Shown here in pieces: positions 39,601 through 53,900 of a stretch of DNA of 64,000 bases. The position numbers were made by a program, and so were the translations under genes. This DNA is from Cyanoderma ruficeps (lineage: Eukaryota > Chordata > Aves > Passeriformes > Timaliidae): NCBI GenBank assembly GCA_008694505.1, contig VZDJ01000223.1:1453350-1517349 (forward strand), written 5' to 3'. Numbering within the stretch: position 1 is the first letter of the stretch; every line of letters starts with the position of its first letter. The notes under the pieces are model-generated. The model was not told the DNA's origin, did not search any database, and worked only from the letters and a program-made list of their open reading frames with translations.

Positions 39601-40391
39601 CGCGCTGTGATGACACCAACGGAGTTGTGATGCAGTACAGAGAAGAACCTTTCCTTCCTACCTGCAAGCACTAGGATTGCTTCAATTTAGATGGCACCAG
39701 AAAGAATTTGGGAAGAGCAGAAGCTATGGAATACTCTTTTAAGTTAAAGTGGGAACCTAGTTCAAAATTAGTAAGAGTCAGGATCTTATCAGCTGCTTCC
39801 GAGGGCAGATCAAAGATAGTGCAGAGGAGAAAAATAATTTCTCTGTCATGAAGACAGACTGAAACTCAGTGAAGCAGCACAGAGAGAACTAGAGCAGAGG
39901 ATAATTATCCTGGAGCAAAGATATAAATGTTGGAATTATGAGAAAAGTTTCCATGGACTGTGATACCAATGAAGAATTAAAGTATTTAAGCAATATGTGA
40001 TGGCAGGTAGTGCATATCCAGAGAAATAGAACATGCCTGGGGTAATGCTGTAAAGTGTCTTGACAGCAGGTTCACATTTAGATTCCTCCAAGTCTTACAC
40101 CTTTATCTATCAATCTCCAGTGATTTTAATCACCCAAAAAAAGCACTGCCCAGAGTATCCTGTGAAGGAGCTTGAAAAAAGTGATTAGAACAGAGAACCT
40201 GCCACTCTGCCTTCTGTCTTCTGCTTCTGTTTTCAGGCTAAAATGTACTTTAAAACATAAAAAAAAACCCCTTTACACATAAAAAAATTATTTCCTGGGG
40301 TGCACCTGTTAGACTATTCCAACCAGCCAGGAGAAAAAGGCCATAACAATTTTGTTTCAGACTCTGCCTGAGAGCAGAATGTATGTCATGG
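36628..40391. other. Non-coding DNA, no gene recognised
   Basis: AT-rich, with frames up to 104 codons (37580-37894, plus strand). A 90-codon plus-strand frame at 39402-39674 is rich in K, R and E residues, but I recognise no family and see no splice signals bounding it. Confidence 0.5.
39037..39052. repeat. (TATG)n short microsatellite
   Basis: Four perfect units, immediately followed by CATC. Confidence 0.85.
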
Positions 40392-40397
40392 TTTCCA

Positions 40398-40718
40398 TGT
40401 CACAGTTTCAGCGACGGGCACGCTGCAGAACACACTGAGGTTCACGCAACAACAGCCAACTTTTATTGAGTGCTGTTCTCCTTGTATGGTTTTGAAAGTC
40501 CACGTGGTTAGTCCTGACTGGCTGAGTTAGTTGCCACCCAGAAACTAACTGGCCATGAGCTGCATGTGTCACCAACAGCCCAGACCTGCTCCCCAACAGC
40601 CCAGAGTGGGTGAGTTATATAACCAAGGTAGTTATATAATTAGTCACCCTTCAGTTATAAAATTATAATTAGATTATCTATAACTGTAAGGCCTCCAGGC
40701 CAGCTGTTAGCCACCACA
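40398..40718 (-). mobile_element. Solo LTR with TATA and poly(A) signals, minus strand
   Basis: The plus-strand sequence starts TGTCACAG and ends GCCACCACA. On the minus strand there are two TATATAA motifs (about 40615-40622 and 40632-40639), then AATAAA (40462-40467), then a U5 of about 64 bases with CpGs. The hexamer TTTCCA precedes the element (40392-40397) and recurs at 40721-40726, two T residues away from the right end. It could be the target duplication with a T-run expansion, or the end could be misplaced. A 6-bp duplication would make it ERVK-like. The region next to the TATA boxes is unusually AT-rich. No proviral genes adjoin. Confidence 0.7.
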
Positions 40719-40726
40719 TTTTTCCA

Positions 40727-43700
40727 AAGGCCAAGAATGTACTTGAATATTAGAGCAGCACCACAGTTTCTATGTGCAGAATCAAGGAGGAAAAAAGCAG
40801 GTATTTCGGGAGTATCAGGTTAAGCAAAGTCAGATTCTTTATGAGACAGTGTTTTGAAGATATATTTATCCAAGAGAAAGAACATGGAAGACCATCTAGA
40901 AATAAAGCAGAAATGTGTTCAGAATCTAAGTTTCTTCTGCAGAAAGGAGTTAACTCAGCCTGTGCCTGATCCATGGCCCTGGCTGCTCTACCAGAAGCAC
41001 TGACACGCACAGACTAACCAGAGAGTGTCCATCTCTCATTACAATTCCTTAGGAACTGCCTGGGCTCTGAGCTTTCTTTGAAGGCCTATAAACCAAAACT
41101 TCTTTCCCCCTCACATCCTGAAATCTTACCCTGTGCTGCTGCTTCCAGACATCTCACAGGTAGCCACAATGCAAATTGAAAAGCCTCCTCTCAGTGCTGT
41201 ACTGGTTTAATTGCTAAATGAAGACAAGCACCTGACAAAACTGTTAGCACCATGACTCATACCAGATGCACAGATGCTTATTCATTCAGAAGAGACAAGA
41301 TTTGTAATTAGCTGAGGGTCTGACTGTGTGGGCTGTTCAAGCGAGCGTCTGTCTCAGAATGGCTCTGCATAAAAATCAAACCCTGCTCTTCACTGCTGAA
41401 AATCTTTGATGCAGCCCAGTGAATTTACCCAGGCTTCTGACGGGTATTTTGTCAGCTGGGCCTGAGTATTGCTTGACCCTGATTTGAGTTAAGAGGGTTC
41501 TTTGATTTGGGGTAAATGTTAGTCCATGTGGGCAAAGGGAATTCTTTGGTATGTACAGCCAGTGGATCTGGACATGTGTAAAAATAATTTTTGCGTGTGG
41601 ATGGTTGCAAATCATACACCAAAACCCATTTAGGACCTGCACTTTGAGCTTGATACTGGTGTTAAACAGAGTGATGCTTAAACCAGGATTTAGGCAGGTA
41701 TTAAGCAAAGCATAAAGGGTGGGGTTTAGCTGAATATTAATTTGCAGTCTTTGCATGCAAAGTGCAGCATTCTGGAAAAATCTTGCATGATTTTGTGAGT
41801 TTGATCTTTTCCATGCGACAACATTCAAAAGACAGCAATGAATCATGTTTTTGTAACTTTGCATTTAGCAGGGGGAAAATGCTTTAGATATGCTTTAAAA
41901 GAAACAGAAAATTCTTAACACATGGCTCCCTTAGAGTTCCCTCCATTTTACTGGAGTTGACACAGTCTGGTGAACACTTAATAATAGACAAATTGGTAAG
42001 TGAATTGGATAGATAGAAATCCTCTTATTGACATCCAAAAAAGCTTTAAAAACCCTCCCTACTTTAGACTGTAATAAAAACATCAATGGAGATACACAGG
42101 CACTGCAAAATGTATCTAAAATGGGGTAGACTGGTCTACCTCACTTTTCTGAGTTTCCAAGGAATCTGCATCCTCACATGAATATTTTGCAGCTGTTTTG
42201 ACAGCCAGTGCATAAACATACAGAATAAATACAGCTATCAGCTAGAGAGTATCTCTCGACATTGTCATTTTCATTTAAGCTTGCTGATGATATACAAAAT
42301 AATCACAGATTATATTTAGTGCAAGTAATGCTTGTTGCTATGGTATATTACAAGATTAAAAGCATAAATTCCCTCATGTGGGGAAAAGACTGTAATATGC
42401 AAATACTTCAGACAAGTGGGAAAAGCTGTCACTGTGTTTACCAGTGAAAATGCTTCAGCAGAAAGGTGTTGTCGTCAGATGCCTGATTGCACATACAGAG
42501 GGAGCTCCAGGTGCTGTGTCATCTCTAGAACTCAGTCCTCGATGGTTTGTGTTCATTGCCACCTTCCAAATGCTACTGCAAGGCTTCGTTTTATGAATTG
42601 CTTCTTGTTTTATCAAGAATGCTCGGAAATTCTTATTTGTGTTGCTAACCTGTTACTAATAGACCAGGCCAGACTGCCACAGAAGATTTCGACACTTCCA
42701 ATTAATATCTCAGGTATAAACAATTACTCCCTAAAAATGTATGAACGTATTTAATGCTGAAAGGATTTTCTATAAAATTGGGACTTTGAGGAGCACAGTC
42801 ACAGCAGCAAAGGGCAGAGCAGAAAACAGCTAGCATGTGTATATGTATTTTTCATCATTTTGATTGTAAGGAAGCAGAGTGTTTGAGAAGGCCCCCATAA
42901 CAAAGTAAGAAAAGGTGCATGGAATCCAAAGATCTCACATTTGTTCTGACCAGATAGAGTTCTTTTAAATGTCGGCACAGAAGAGCATGAATTAGTGTGT
43001 AACACCCAGGAGATCTGGGAGTATTGTTCTGTCTCCAAAACATTAACATTCCTTTATTATATGAAGTCCAGCTACGTTTTCCCAGTTACAACAAATGTTT
43101 GCTACAAAAAAGGCCAAGTATATTCATACTATGCCCTAAATAGTTGAGAAATTCCATTGAAATTGTACTAAATAATTTGTTAGTGCCCTACCAGCTTATT
43201 CTATAAAATTTACCCCTACAATCTAAAGACAACATGGATTAAGTCTCCATATAAACAAATGAACCTGTACAGGAGAGGGGAAAAATTAAGAGCTGCTTGC
43301 ATGCCACTAAGAACATAAATCAGGCTTTCATGAATAATTTAAGATGACAAATCACCCTGGCTTTTAGCTGGCTATGGGCACACAGAGACATTCCTTTGTA
43401 TTACAGGAGGTGGGAGCTATTACTTGCTCTGTGGCAGATTTTCCTCTGTGTGTCCCTTCCTCTGGTTTGTCTTATTCCTCCTTGAGGGAAGCCGCTTTCC
43501 CCCATTTCCATGTGCTGATGGGGGTAGGAACAGTCTGAAGTAGGAGTGCAGAGCAGGTCACAGGTTCCTTCTGCACCTGGGACAGCTCTTAAAAAACGAG
43601 TGTGAGCCCCAGACCAGGACAAAGCCAAAGAACATTTCTTGTCTGTAAAATGAATAAGGAATTAATACTTAGCAGTACATTTAGAGGAGAGCAAGGTGTT

Positions 43701-46700
43701 TGTGTATCCCAGCCTCAGCTCTGCCACACAATCTGTTCCAGCCTCAGGGCCACCTCCTGCCTCTGCTTCTCCCAGCCTTGACCTTCCTAATATCTGCTCC
43801 TTGGAGCCAAGAAGGAGAAAGTGATCGGTGCAGCAACATTTCACCTTTAACTCCATATTTGCATTTTTACAGCAGAAAGTTTCATTGATTTGCACTGATT
43901 AAATGAAAAGGGTTTAAGCCCAGTAAAGGTTTGGGAGGAAAAACAAATTAAGCAGTTTTAGAAGAATGCAGGTCAAGAGAGGAAGGATGGACAAGTAGAC
44001 TTGATTTCTTTTTAAAAAATGATTATTATTTTAATTTTTAAATACGTAGGACAGTCTTGGAAGTGTTCCGTGTGCATTGATCAGGGTGGCACCTGAGCAG
44101 GGCAGTAACTGACAAGGCAAGAGAAGAAAAAAAGCGTTTGATGCAAGGTAACACAATGCTCACCAACACCACAGCTGGCAGGCTCAGAACATCCCCATTC
44201 CCTGGAACACCTGGCTGTAGCCAGGAAGAGCCCAGAGCACTCCCCAGCCCTTTGGTCAGATTTGCTTTAACAGTTTCTAGAGCTGCAGGTGAGAATTTTG
44301 CACACACTCTGCACTTATTCAGCAGACAGCTGACGCATGTGTAAAATCATCTTCTGAAATGTGATTTTTAAATCTTAAGCATCTTACTGTAATTACTGTA
44401 CAAGCTTCTGACAGAAGGATTTTTTTAAAACATAATAGAACTACTGGATGCGTTTGTGGATACTTATATAATAGTATGAGGTTGATATTAAATGCACAAA
44501 CATATTAGTAAACTGAAAGCTTTAATTCTTCAGTTGGATAGCACAATCTGTTATCCTAAATTAAATTTCCAAAGGAGTATTTTTTTCAGATATTACATAC
44601 TTCATAGCTGACAGGGACACTATCTAATTAGCTATTTATATGCAAGGCATACCAGGGGATAATTAGAAACATGGATTATGCAAAGGCAATCAGACTAGCA
44701 GAGGGCAAAGGAAGCTAACATATTAAATCAAATTTGTATATATGCTTATATAGTTTATCATGTGTCATTTGGGCTGTATTACCTTAATGCTTCATTTAAT
44801 ATGTTGTTACACATATTTCTGTAATCCACTAATTTGTAAATTAAACATGGGCTTTCCTAAAATCAGTATCTATTGGCCTAATGAGTCAGATTACCCTGCA
44901 GAAAAAGGCTTAATTAAGGTACATATGTGCCCTGTCCCTTGGGAGATGCCCTGCACATCTCGGTTTGGATGTCTCTGGTCACACAGGGGCTGTGTGGGTT
45001 CCTGCCTGTCTTCTCTCCTCGATATTTGCGTTGCCAAAGTGATGGTGAAATGGAGGGGTGGTTGCCTCTGGGCCAGGCAAAGAGAGAGGGAATGGGAAAA
45101 TGTTCTTTCCTTGAGTCAGGAAGAGGAGAAAAACAACATGTCTGAGTTCAAGCAGATGAGGAAAGATGTGTGTTTGCTGTATAAAATGTTCACAGATACC
45201 TCCTCTGACTAATGGGAGAGAGAGGTCCAAAACCAGCTGGATCCCTCTGTGAAGGTTTGGGGTTTGGTCAGTTTTTACCCTGGAGTGTAACAGAAAGTTT
45301 AAGGGGCTTGTTCAGCCAGGTGGTGACCAAACAAGGACAGGAGGAAAGTCTTTCACATCTGCAAATAGACACGTTTTCCCCACTTTGTGGCTGCCTCAGT
45401 CAAACAAATGCTTTAAACTAAGAGTTGCTCAGGATGTGTTAGGCCTACAATAAATATGCATATACTGATGCATATCAATAGACGTTTTTCTAAATTTTTG
45501 AAAATTTGACAAATTTAGCTGTTTCAGTTGGCAAGTCAACAACAGAACCAGGAACAGCTTCTGAAAACTAGATGATGCTCCTACTGCTGGGTTAAAAGAC
45601 TGTGTCTAATCTGCTTTTACTATGTTTATTAAACATTCAGAAGTTGCCTCTCCAGTTTATGGTGAAAGGAGAGTCAATTCTTTTAAGGTCTAATTGTAGG
45701 AAAATCATGTAACAAAAGCAAAGGACAGCAAGAGCTATAAGTAGTTGCATCTACAGCACACATGAGACTAGTGATTTTTTATCTGAGAGGAAGGAAGAAT
45801 CTGTATTGTTCTTTGTCCTTACAAATGACACTTAAGGTAAACAATGAAATGACACTTAAGATAAACAATGAAAGAAAATGCATTTTACGTTGATTAAGTC
45901 CATTTATTCAGAGAAATTCCTGCTGTTTCCTTTCATGTTCTTCTGATAATTTGGGGCTAAGCACTTAGGGATCATTAGCACTGGATCTTGGGTAGCTGCC
46001 AGCAGATATTTTTTTTGTCAGAAAAAGCTGATGTGATCATGGAGGAGCGTAGATATGGATGATATTGAAATTGCATTTGAAAAACTCCTCAAACAAAATA
46101 TCTTCCTCCTTACATCTGAAAGGTTCTAATCTATAGTGACTTCTGGCTGTAGGTAGATACAGGTGAATTTAGGTGAGGGACAGCAGAGGTTTCCCTTTAC
46201 AACTTGAAATTCCTCTGATAATGCTCATCCTCCAGCAGATTTCTCATGGGAATTGGTGGCATGCTATTTCCAACACAGTGAGCTTCCAAATCATCACAAA
46301 CTCTCCTTTTATTCATGCTCTAGTCCTAATTTAAATAATCTGGCATATGAATGTTGGCTGAATACAGAATTTACTTCCTGGACTTTTGTATGCTTTTAAT
46401 ATTTATTCGTTGGTCTGTTCTAGAAGAATATTTGTCATCTTAACTGGATTTCTGGATGGGAATCAATGGATCATTAGTTTTAATTATAATATATCAATGT
46501 CACGCTGGTACAATTTCTATCTAATGAAATTAATGTCAGTGATATACAGTACTGCCATCACTAAATTCTTTATGATAACTATGAATATCGAAACCTGTTT
46601 TCTTTACGTTATTCACAGATTGATTTATCCAGTACAGTCCAACCAAACAGGCACCATTTTAAAAGTGATTTCATGTTAATGGTGGATGAGGTGCAGCTGT

Positions 46701-47245
46701 CCTGGCCCATCCAGCTCTGAGATGGGAACACCTGATGTGGCAAATAATATCTAGATGATGTGTTGTGGATAAAGGATTGCTCTGGGAATCAGGAAATTGA
46801 GTTTTGTTCCTGATGCTGATGCTGCATTGTAGATTATCTTTTTCAAAATCAATTGCATCTCGGCATCTTTATTTGTCAAGTTGCTTTCTTCATGAAATGG
46901 CTTGATGTGAGTAAAAAAGCTGCTTTATAATGTATATTTGTTGTTGTTAGCAACAGTATGTCTCCTGTCAAGTTTGTTTGACTGGATCAGGCCTAGGGAC
47001 ATCAGTAACTTCCAAGGAAAAGCCACTGACATGGAGCTGCCTGAATGTCTGTAGTGATTGCCCTCAGCTTTAGACATCCTGAAATTAAACTATCCCAACC
47101 AATTTCCCTTCTGCACATGACAGCACCAGCAAATGTCAAAACAAATAGGTTAAGTTGGTAGCCACTGACAGACAAAGCAAAACCGATTAAGGGTACAATA
47201 AGTCATTTATATTACTGCTTCAGATGTGGGCCACATTTATTTGAT
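40727..47245. other. Long unique stretch, no gene recognised
   Basis: The 162-codon minus-strand frame at 41376-41864 is the second longest of the window and has no recognisable domain. 44340-44760 is AT-rich and poor in open frames, and might be conserved non-coding DNA. There is a 24-bp tandem duplication at 45825. I found no mobile-element ends. Confidence 0.5.
45825..45872. repeat. 24-bp tandem duplication, two units
   Basis: Two head-to-tail copies start ATGACACTTAAG and end AAACAATGAA. They differ at one position (G against A). Confidence 0.92.
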
Positions 47246-47300
47246 ATAATAATAGTAATAATAATAATAATAATAGTAATAATGATAATAATAATAATAT
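47246..47300. repeat. Imperfect (TAA)n microsatellite
   Basis: AAT/ATA units with a few AGT and GAT interruptions. An apparent plus-strand frame at 47282-47515 begins inside this repeat (a run of isoleucines) and is not a gene. Confidence 0.93.
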
Positions 47301-47923
47301 CAAGGTCAGTAGTTTGCATGAAGGAAGGTAACCAGTATTTTACTGTTTCTGAAAGTGTTTCTGAATCCGTTCAGTTCCCATCTGCAGCACCACTTGTTCT
47401 GACACCAGAGTCTAATCCTTGTGCAAAAACAAAATTCAAAGTTTTCTTTTTGCAGGTAAAGAAAATGGTAATTTTAGAGCTGATTTACTACAGAGTCTCA
47501 TGGCATCTAGTCTAAACACAGATTCTTTGTAATTGATGATTTACTTGCTTTTGAATTTTCTTACTCATAGAGAGGGATAACTTGTACAAGACGATCCCAG
47601 AATTCTCTACCTGAATCTGACTGTATAGGAAGAATAAAGCCTAACCAGAGTGGATTTTTGACATCATAAAGTGCATTTCAGCTTTTTGCTGCCGTGGCTT
47701 CCATAGAGCTGTTAGTGATGCAACTTCAGGCCTTGCCTCACATCCTTGTACACACATGCAAAGGAACACCTTAGAATGGCCAAAAAATGGTTATTAAGTT
47801 GTTGAGGGGAGCAAAACCACAACACCTTAACCAGAAACCTTGGTGTCATAACAACACCTATAAAATGTAAAGAATATTCACAGTGAAAGAGGCGTCCTTC
47901 TTGAGGAAGATATAATTAACACA

Positions 47924-47982
47924 CAGTTGGACTTGATGGTCTTAAAGTTCTTTTTTGGACTAAGTCGTTCTATGATTCTGTG
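47924..47982 (+). mobile_element. 3' end of a CR1 LINE
   Basis: The sequence CAGTTGGACTTGATGGTCTT, then TTTTTTGGACTAAGTCG, then TTCTATGATTCTGTG matches the conserved terminal part of avian CR1 (GTTGGACTTGATGATCTT...ATTCTATG, from memory). Only about 60 bases are recognisable. Such 5' truncation is usual for LINEs, and the body further upstream does not match. CR1 is the dominant LINE of birds and other reptiles, so this small piece is a main argument for the host group. Several substitutions show that it is an old copy. Confidence 0.85.
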
Positions 47983-50900
47983 TCATAATGGCTGAAAATC
48001 AAGCCCACGGTCATCTGGTGGCTAACTCACCCACAAATACATTTGCTGTAACAGCAAAAGAAGTGCTTAATATTATGTCTGTCCATGCAGAAAAATGTCA
48101 GTGGGTGTTTGAATCAACAAGAACATTTAGAATTGCTGTAAACTGCACAGCCAACCACAGCCATTGTGTCTGGGTAGATCACGGCAGGCGTGAGGCACAG
48201 AGGGCTCAGCGATGTGCAGAAATCCTGAGCTATCTAATCGGTGGCAGAAATGATTTTTCTTTAGCCAGTGTTTATTTTGTCGTTATTTTCTCAGCCTCCT
48301 TAAGTACATGTCAGGATTGATCATTAGAGAGATAAAAGAGCCTGAGTAGATCAGTATCAGGCTGGAATGCTGTCTTCAGTCTTTCAAAAAAGAGAGATTA
48401 AACCTCTCTGCTGGCTCATTCATGTGGTAAATATGATGAAGAAGGAAAGCAGAAAGTTTTATATAAAATTAATAGTATTTACAGAACGCAAAAACATGGG
48501 AGTTTGGATCAGTGCAGTCTATGTAGCCCATATAAGTCACAGAAAGGGTTTGTACCATAGGCTTCACAGGCAAACACAAACAAAAGGCAATTATAGTCTA
48601 AGGAACTCTAGGGGGAAAGTTTTTCCCATCTTCAAAGACAGGAAAAGATCTATAAACTTTCCCTGAAGCACAGGAATTTATATGCCTTCTACAGCATTTA
48701 AGGACTGAGGTTTTTTGGTTTGAATTTAGTATCAAAACAGTAGATATTACTGATATTCTTGCAGATATCTAATCTCTGTAACTCTTCATTCATTTTTGGA
48801 CTTATAGATGCACTCAGCCAAGAAATTCTCTGGTCTGACTGTTCATTTTTTGCCATCAGTATAGAGAATGACATTTGGTGCTGCTGGAAAGAAGAATGTG
48901 AACTCATCAGCTTTGTTCCTGCTCTGCAACATGGGATCAGTAGCTCGGTCACTGCAACAGTGTTCCTCAGAATATCCACATCCTCCCCGCATCACCCACA
49001 CCAATTCCTAGGCTGTGGATCCACCCAGAGGCAGAGGGAAGCAAAGTGTCACTCCTGAATTTACACCTGGGTCGGCGGCACTACAAGGGATGCTGCCTTG
49101 CTCATACAGGCCAATAACCTGCCCGTTAGACCCAGGTCTCTGCCAAGTGATAAACATGACAAAAACCACAACTTGTCCAGTAGTGTGCAGTAATAAAGGA
49201 CTGCATTGTGGTACTTTAATCTCTTTTACACTGTATATTAAATCAACAGCAGGAGGAAAAGCAGTTAATAATGATGCTGATAGATTGCTAATAATCAATG
49301 TGTATCATACCAAACAAATGTAATTAGGGAGAGTCAAGGGAGTATCTTTTTTTATTCATGTTCTTTCTAGCTGCCTAAACGTGATTGTTGTACTGAATTG
49401 CAGATTGATATTTCCTGGCAACATACTTACACAAAGGGGAGTAAAAACAAAAACTTTTGCTAGAAAAACTCTCAATGACCAAGACTGTGTTCACATTCAT
49501 TTTATCTCTTTCTCTTGTGACTGAATGGGTTACTCCATCCTTGCTCACAGCAATTGATTGGTGACTCCCCTCCCTTTTGCAGGGATGAAATATAAGGGGC
49601 TGCGTAAAATGGAAGAAGCTTTTGGAGTGCCAAACAGGCATGAAAGAAAAATGTAGTCCGTGATTTGAAGGCTGCTGCAGGTGTTTAACCATCTGTATCT
49701 CTCCAAGAGTGAAGGTTGCTAAGTGACCAGTACTACTTATCCAATACTGAATCAACCAAACTGTTTATTCCTGCCTCTTTCTGTTGCTGAGACCAGTTGG
49801 GTCCCAAATATGCTCTGCGAGTTGTGATGCACTCAAGCGCAGCCAAAACTGTACTTGGCACACCGCTCCAGCCAATAGTTCCCCCACAGATTTTCTCGGA
49901 GGTTGCTGTGAAATTCATGGCAAGCATAGCTGGCTCTCATTATGCTAAACAGCCCTTCCACAAACACCTGAAGGCAGCAAACAGCTCAGTATGGGATGTC
50001 AGTGAGGGGGCTGTGTTCTGTGTTTCCCTCTGGGAAGTGGTGGGATGATGTGCTGTTGCCAACCAGCAAAGGCTGTTTCGCAAAGGAATATTGATAGAGA
50101 AAGGTCTGACCTATTCGCCATCAACTCCATCCATATTATGAATGCTAAGGAATAGAGCTGCAATAAAAGCTTTGTATCTGTATTCCCAGTGTCACAGTGT
50201 GCATTACAGGAGTGCTTTGCATTGGCAGTGGAGTGCAGTACACAAATGAAGAAGAAATGAGCATCTGACTCTGCTCCAATCTGTGCCATGGACAAATGAC
50301 CTTATGCTCTGCATAGGGAGTATGAATGTGACAATACCTCCCTTGCCAAAGCGACTTGAGAAGCTGTATAAAAGAGTAGAGCATCAATGCCCCTGCCTGG
50401 TAACATGCAAGCATGAGTTTGTTTTATGAAACTAATAATAATTATGTGCCTATATTTTCATGAGGTGATAATAGGTATGTTTCCCATCAAGTGACTGAAA
50501 AAGCTGATGTAATGGAGTTCAGGATTTCTTCTCTTTCTGCATGGTTTTGAGTGAGGATTTCTTTTTCTCGGTTTGCAGTGCGTTGGGGGATTGTCTTTAA
50601 ACTGCAGGTGCAGGTGTTTACAGTGCAAACCAGGTCCTCAGTTATTCAGAGAGGGTAGAGGTGTGCTGTATGGGGAAGATCTCGTGTTGCAGTGGGTTTT
50701 GGTAAAGAATTAGGGCTGGGATGAGCTGGGCATTCTGGAGAAGTTGGAGCTGAAGGCAGCCCCGAGAGCAAGTTACATCCTCACGCAAGGAATGCTGATT
50801 TCCATTCTTTTAGTTGGAATCATACAATACACATTCTGTGTGCAACCTGTCATGAGGCTATTTTATGATTGCACTTGTCAGTTATTCTAACTTGTCATTT

Positions 50901-53900
50901 ATTAACTTACCAGGTCCATTTCCAGCCTGGTTTGGTGAGGTACATGTGGGGTTATGCTCAAGTGCTTTAAATTAACAGGTTCTCATAAGAAACTCCTGAA
51001 TTTTCTTGAAGCTGTGGCCTCTGTTCTTGATTTTGGCCAATTGCTTCTATGCATGATCTTTTCCCTTTAATATTATTTTCAGTGTCTGTTTTCTAGTGGT
51101 TTTATTATTTAGCAGACTACTTAGCATTCACATGAAGTGCCTATAAAGAATCTGGTTTATGTGGGAGTATCTTCTAATAAAATACACTGGACAAGGAGGA
51201 CGTTGACAAGCATGCAAAACAAAAGTGGTAGACTTACAATCTCTAATTATAAAAAACAGTAAGTTTTAGGAGCAACTGTATCTCAGCCCCAAATGGTGAC
51301 TTGAGCTTTGTGTAGTGATTTTTCTAAGTATTTCAAAGACTGAACCCCCCACAGTGGCTGTTTGTAGCCTCCACCACAGCAAAGGGGAGTTCACCCCCTC
51401 TCCAGCGTTAAAATAATATTTTCCCCTCAGGCTCATACCCTACAGAAAGTTCCAGAGTGAGCAGCACGTGGTTGAGAGTGCTGAACCCTGCAAGCAAAAC
51501 ACGAGGCAGCCTCTTCACCCTTCAGTTAATGAGCAAATAGGCCAACATCTCCTCCAAATGCGCATTATAAATCTAATTAGTGATATGTATAAAATTGATT
51601 TGCATACCTAAAGGAAGAAAAACTCCCTCTGAGAAATGCTAGAATTACTGGCTTCGGAAAAATAAAAGATTATTCTCTAAGACAAATCTCATATTTTCTG
51701 CTGCAATTAGCTGGGGTGTTTTAAATTGTTTATCCTAAGCCTTTAAGCGTCTTTTGAAGTATCAAGTGGCTGACTCTGTACTTGGCATCAAAATACACAG
51801 GATCATTTGCTTCAAATCAAAAGAGCTTTAAGATTCTGTTTAGATCCATCAAGTTGTTCTGATGAAGCAAATCTTTAGGCTGATGTTATGTCAAGATAAA
51901 CTGACTAAAAGCAAACCAATACACTTATTTTTATACTCCTCTATTTTATAAAGCATACAAGGACAGAAAATCTGTCATTCTGCAGGTCTGTGAAGTATCA
52001 AACACCTTTTCATGATTCATAAATAATCAATAGTAGGAGTAGTTGTTAAAGTTGCATTTGTAAGCAGAAATCCTTGGCATTCACATAATGTTTTGCATGA
52101 TTAAGTGCTTTAGAGATTTTAATTAAAGTTGATTTGAACCACTAAAACAGTATTGAGAGAGATCTGTTTAACAGTCCACAGTGAATAATAATAATATTAA
52201 ATTTGTACATACGAGTATTTCAACTGGCATTTGTAGGAATTATATCCGTGATCCATGGCTATTAATAGTCTTTACTGGACTGAACAGTGCTCTGAGTTCC
52301 AGTCCTATGTCATTAAAACCTGTCACTGAAAATAAATGCTTATAGAACTGTAGCTGTTTGTTTTATGCTCAAAGAGCTATGCAATGTTTAACATATGTTG
52401 GAACAAGTAATTTGTAATCCAACAGGCATTCAGTGTTTTAAAGCAAACGCATGGCAGAAATATGTCTAATCTAATTACAAGGAACTCAGAATTCAGCAGA
52501 AGAACTGCAGATTCAAGCACTTGCTCTGGAAAGATGTGCAGAAAATTGCCTGAGATTTATTTTTCCTTCTAAACTTTTGGGTGCAGCTGAAGTCTTTGTG
52601 TTTGACAGTCTCGGAAGCAGGGTCCTACTCTCTGGCAAGCACTCTGGGGAAATATTATCATATAAGTATGCTATTTAGAGGTATGACCTGATTCAAATTA
52701 TTTCAATATTAAATTCTTTCCTGAATTTAGGGCTCCTTTTAAACCTTTATTCCAACCTCACAACTGAAATGCCGCACAGCAAGTGTGCCTCAAAATTCCC
52801 AGTGGCCAAGTTCTTCCAAAGCATAATGGACTTTCAATAAGGTGTTGTGATTTCAGAGGGAAAATGATCATTTAGCCTGTAATATTGTAGACAAAACCTG
52901 TTTAATTTAGAAATTAGAAAGTCTGTGTGCCTTTCTGTATGTGTGTGTATAATATTCCTTCAAATATTGATGAAAACACAGTCTATTAAATGTTCATCTT
53001 CTACCCCGCAAGATAATAATCCTCATTCTAATACAATTTCAGATACAACCATTGCTTTCCCCACGTATCTGTCACATTTAGTATGTACTTTCTAGTTTGA
53101 ATGGAGTACTTGGGATCTGGAAATTCAGGCAAATAATTCCTATTGTTTCTCACCAATATGTCTGTGCATTGTTGCAAGAAATGTAGGCAGTTTGTTGGCA
53201 GGGAAGTCCATTTTCTAGCTTTGCTAGAAAAAATTGTTGCTAGGTTATTTGACTGTTTATTCAGGGATATCGCTGGAAGTTAATTTTATCAGATCAAATC
53301 TGTGAGGAAGACTGAAGAAGACTGAGTATTTCCCTTCAAAAAACCCAAACAAAAGGCACAAGTACCAAGCTCACCTGCAGCACATCCATATTTATTTGTC
53401 ATAGTGATGCTAAGGCCAGGAAGCAGCCAGTGCCTGAGCCATCCGTCAGTTGGACACGTCACGTATTTATCATTATTACGAAAAAGGGGATTGATGGCTA
53501 TTGAGTGCAGTTCTGAGTTATCAAGTCTTCCACCGCTCATATCTTTGTGAAAGGGGAGCACCAGTTTTTCTCAAGGCTGTTACACAGGTGATCGTGACCA
53601 CGGCCTGACTTTTGAAATGGCAGGGAAAGTAACAAGATATTGCTGCCACTGTTTGCATGTTTAGGAGGAATAACCCGTCCTGTACAAAGGGAGGGAGAAA
53701 GCAAATCAGCTGAAATTAGGTTGCTGTTATTCTGAGTGCCTTATCATGTCTAGTCCTCCATGAACAGTGTTTATTTTTATATAACGAGCTTACTGGGAAA
53801 AAAACACACATTAACCATGACTTTTGTCCTTCTGCAAGCAGAGGCGGTGTCCAGAGCAGAGTCTGTGCAGCTACACTGTTTGTCAAAGACACTTGTGAAG

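Noticed and set aside
41376..41864. A 162-codon open frame on the minus strand
   Set aside because: Its composition is unremarkable, it resembles no family I know, and its length is within chance expectation.
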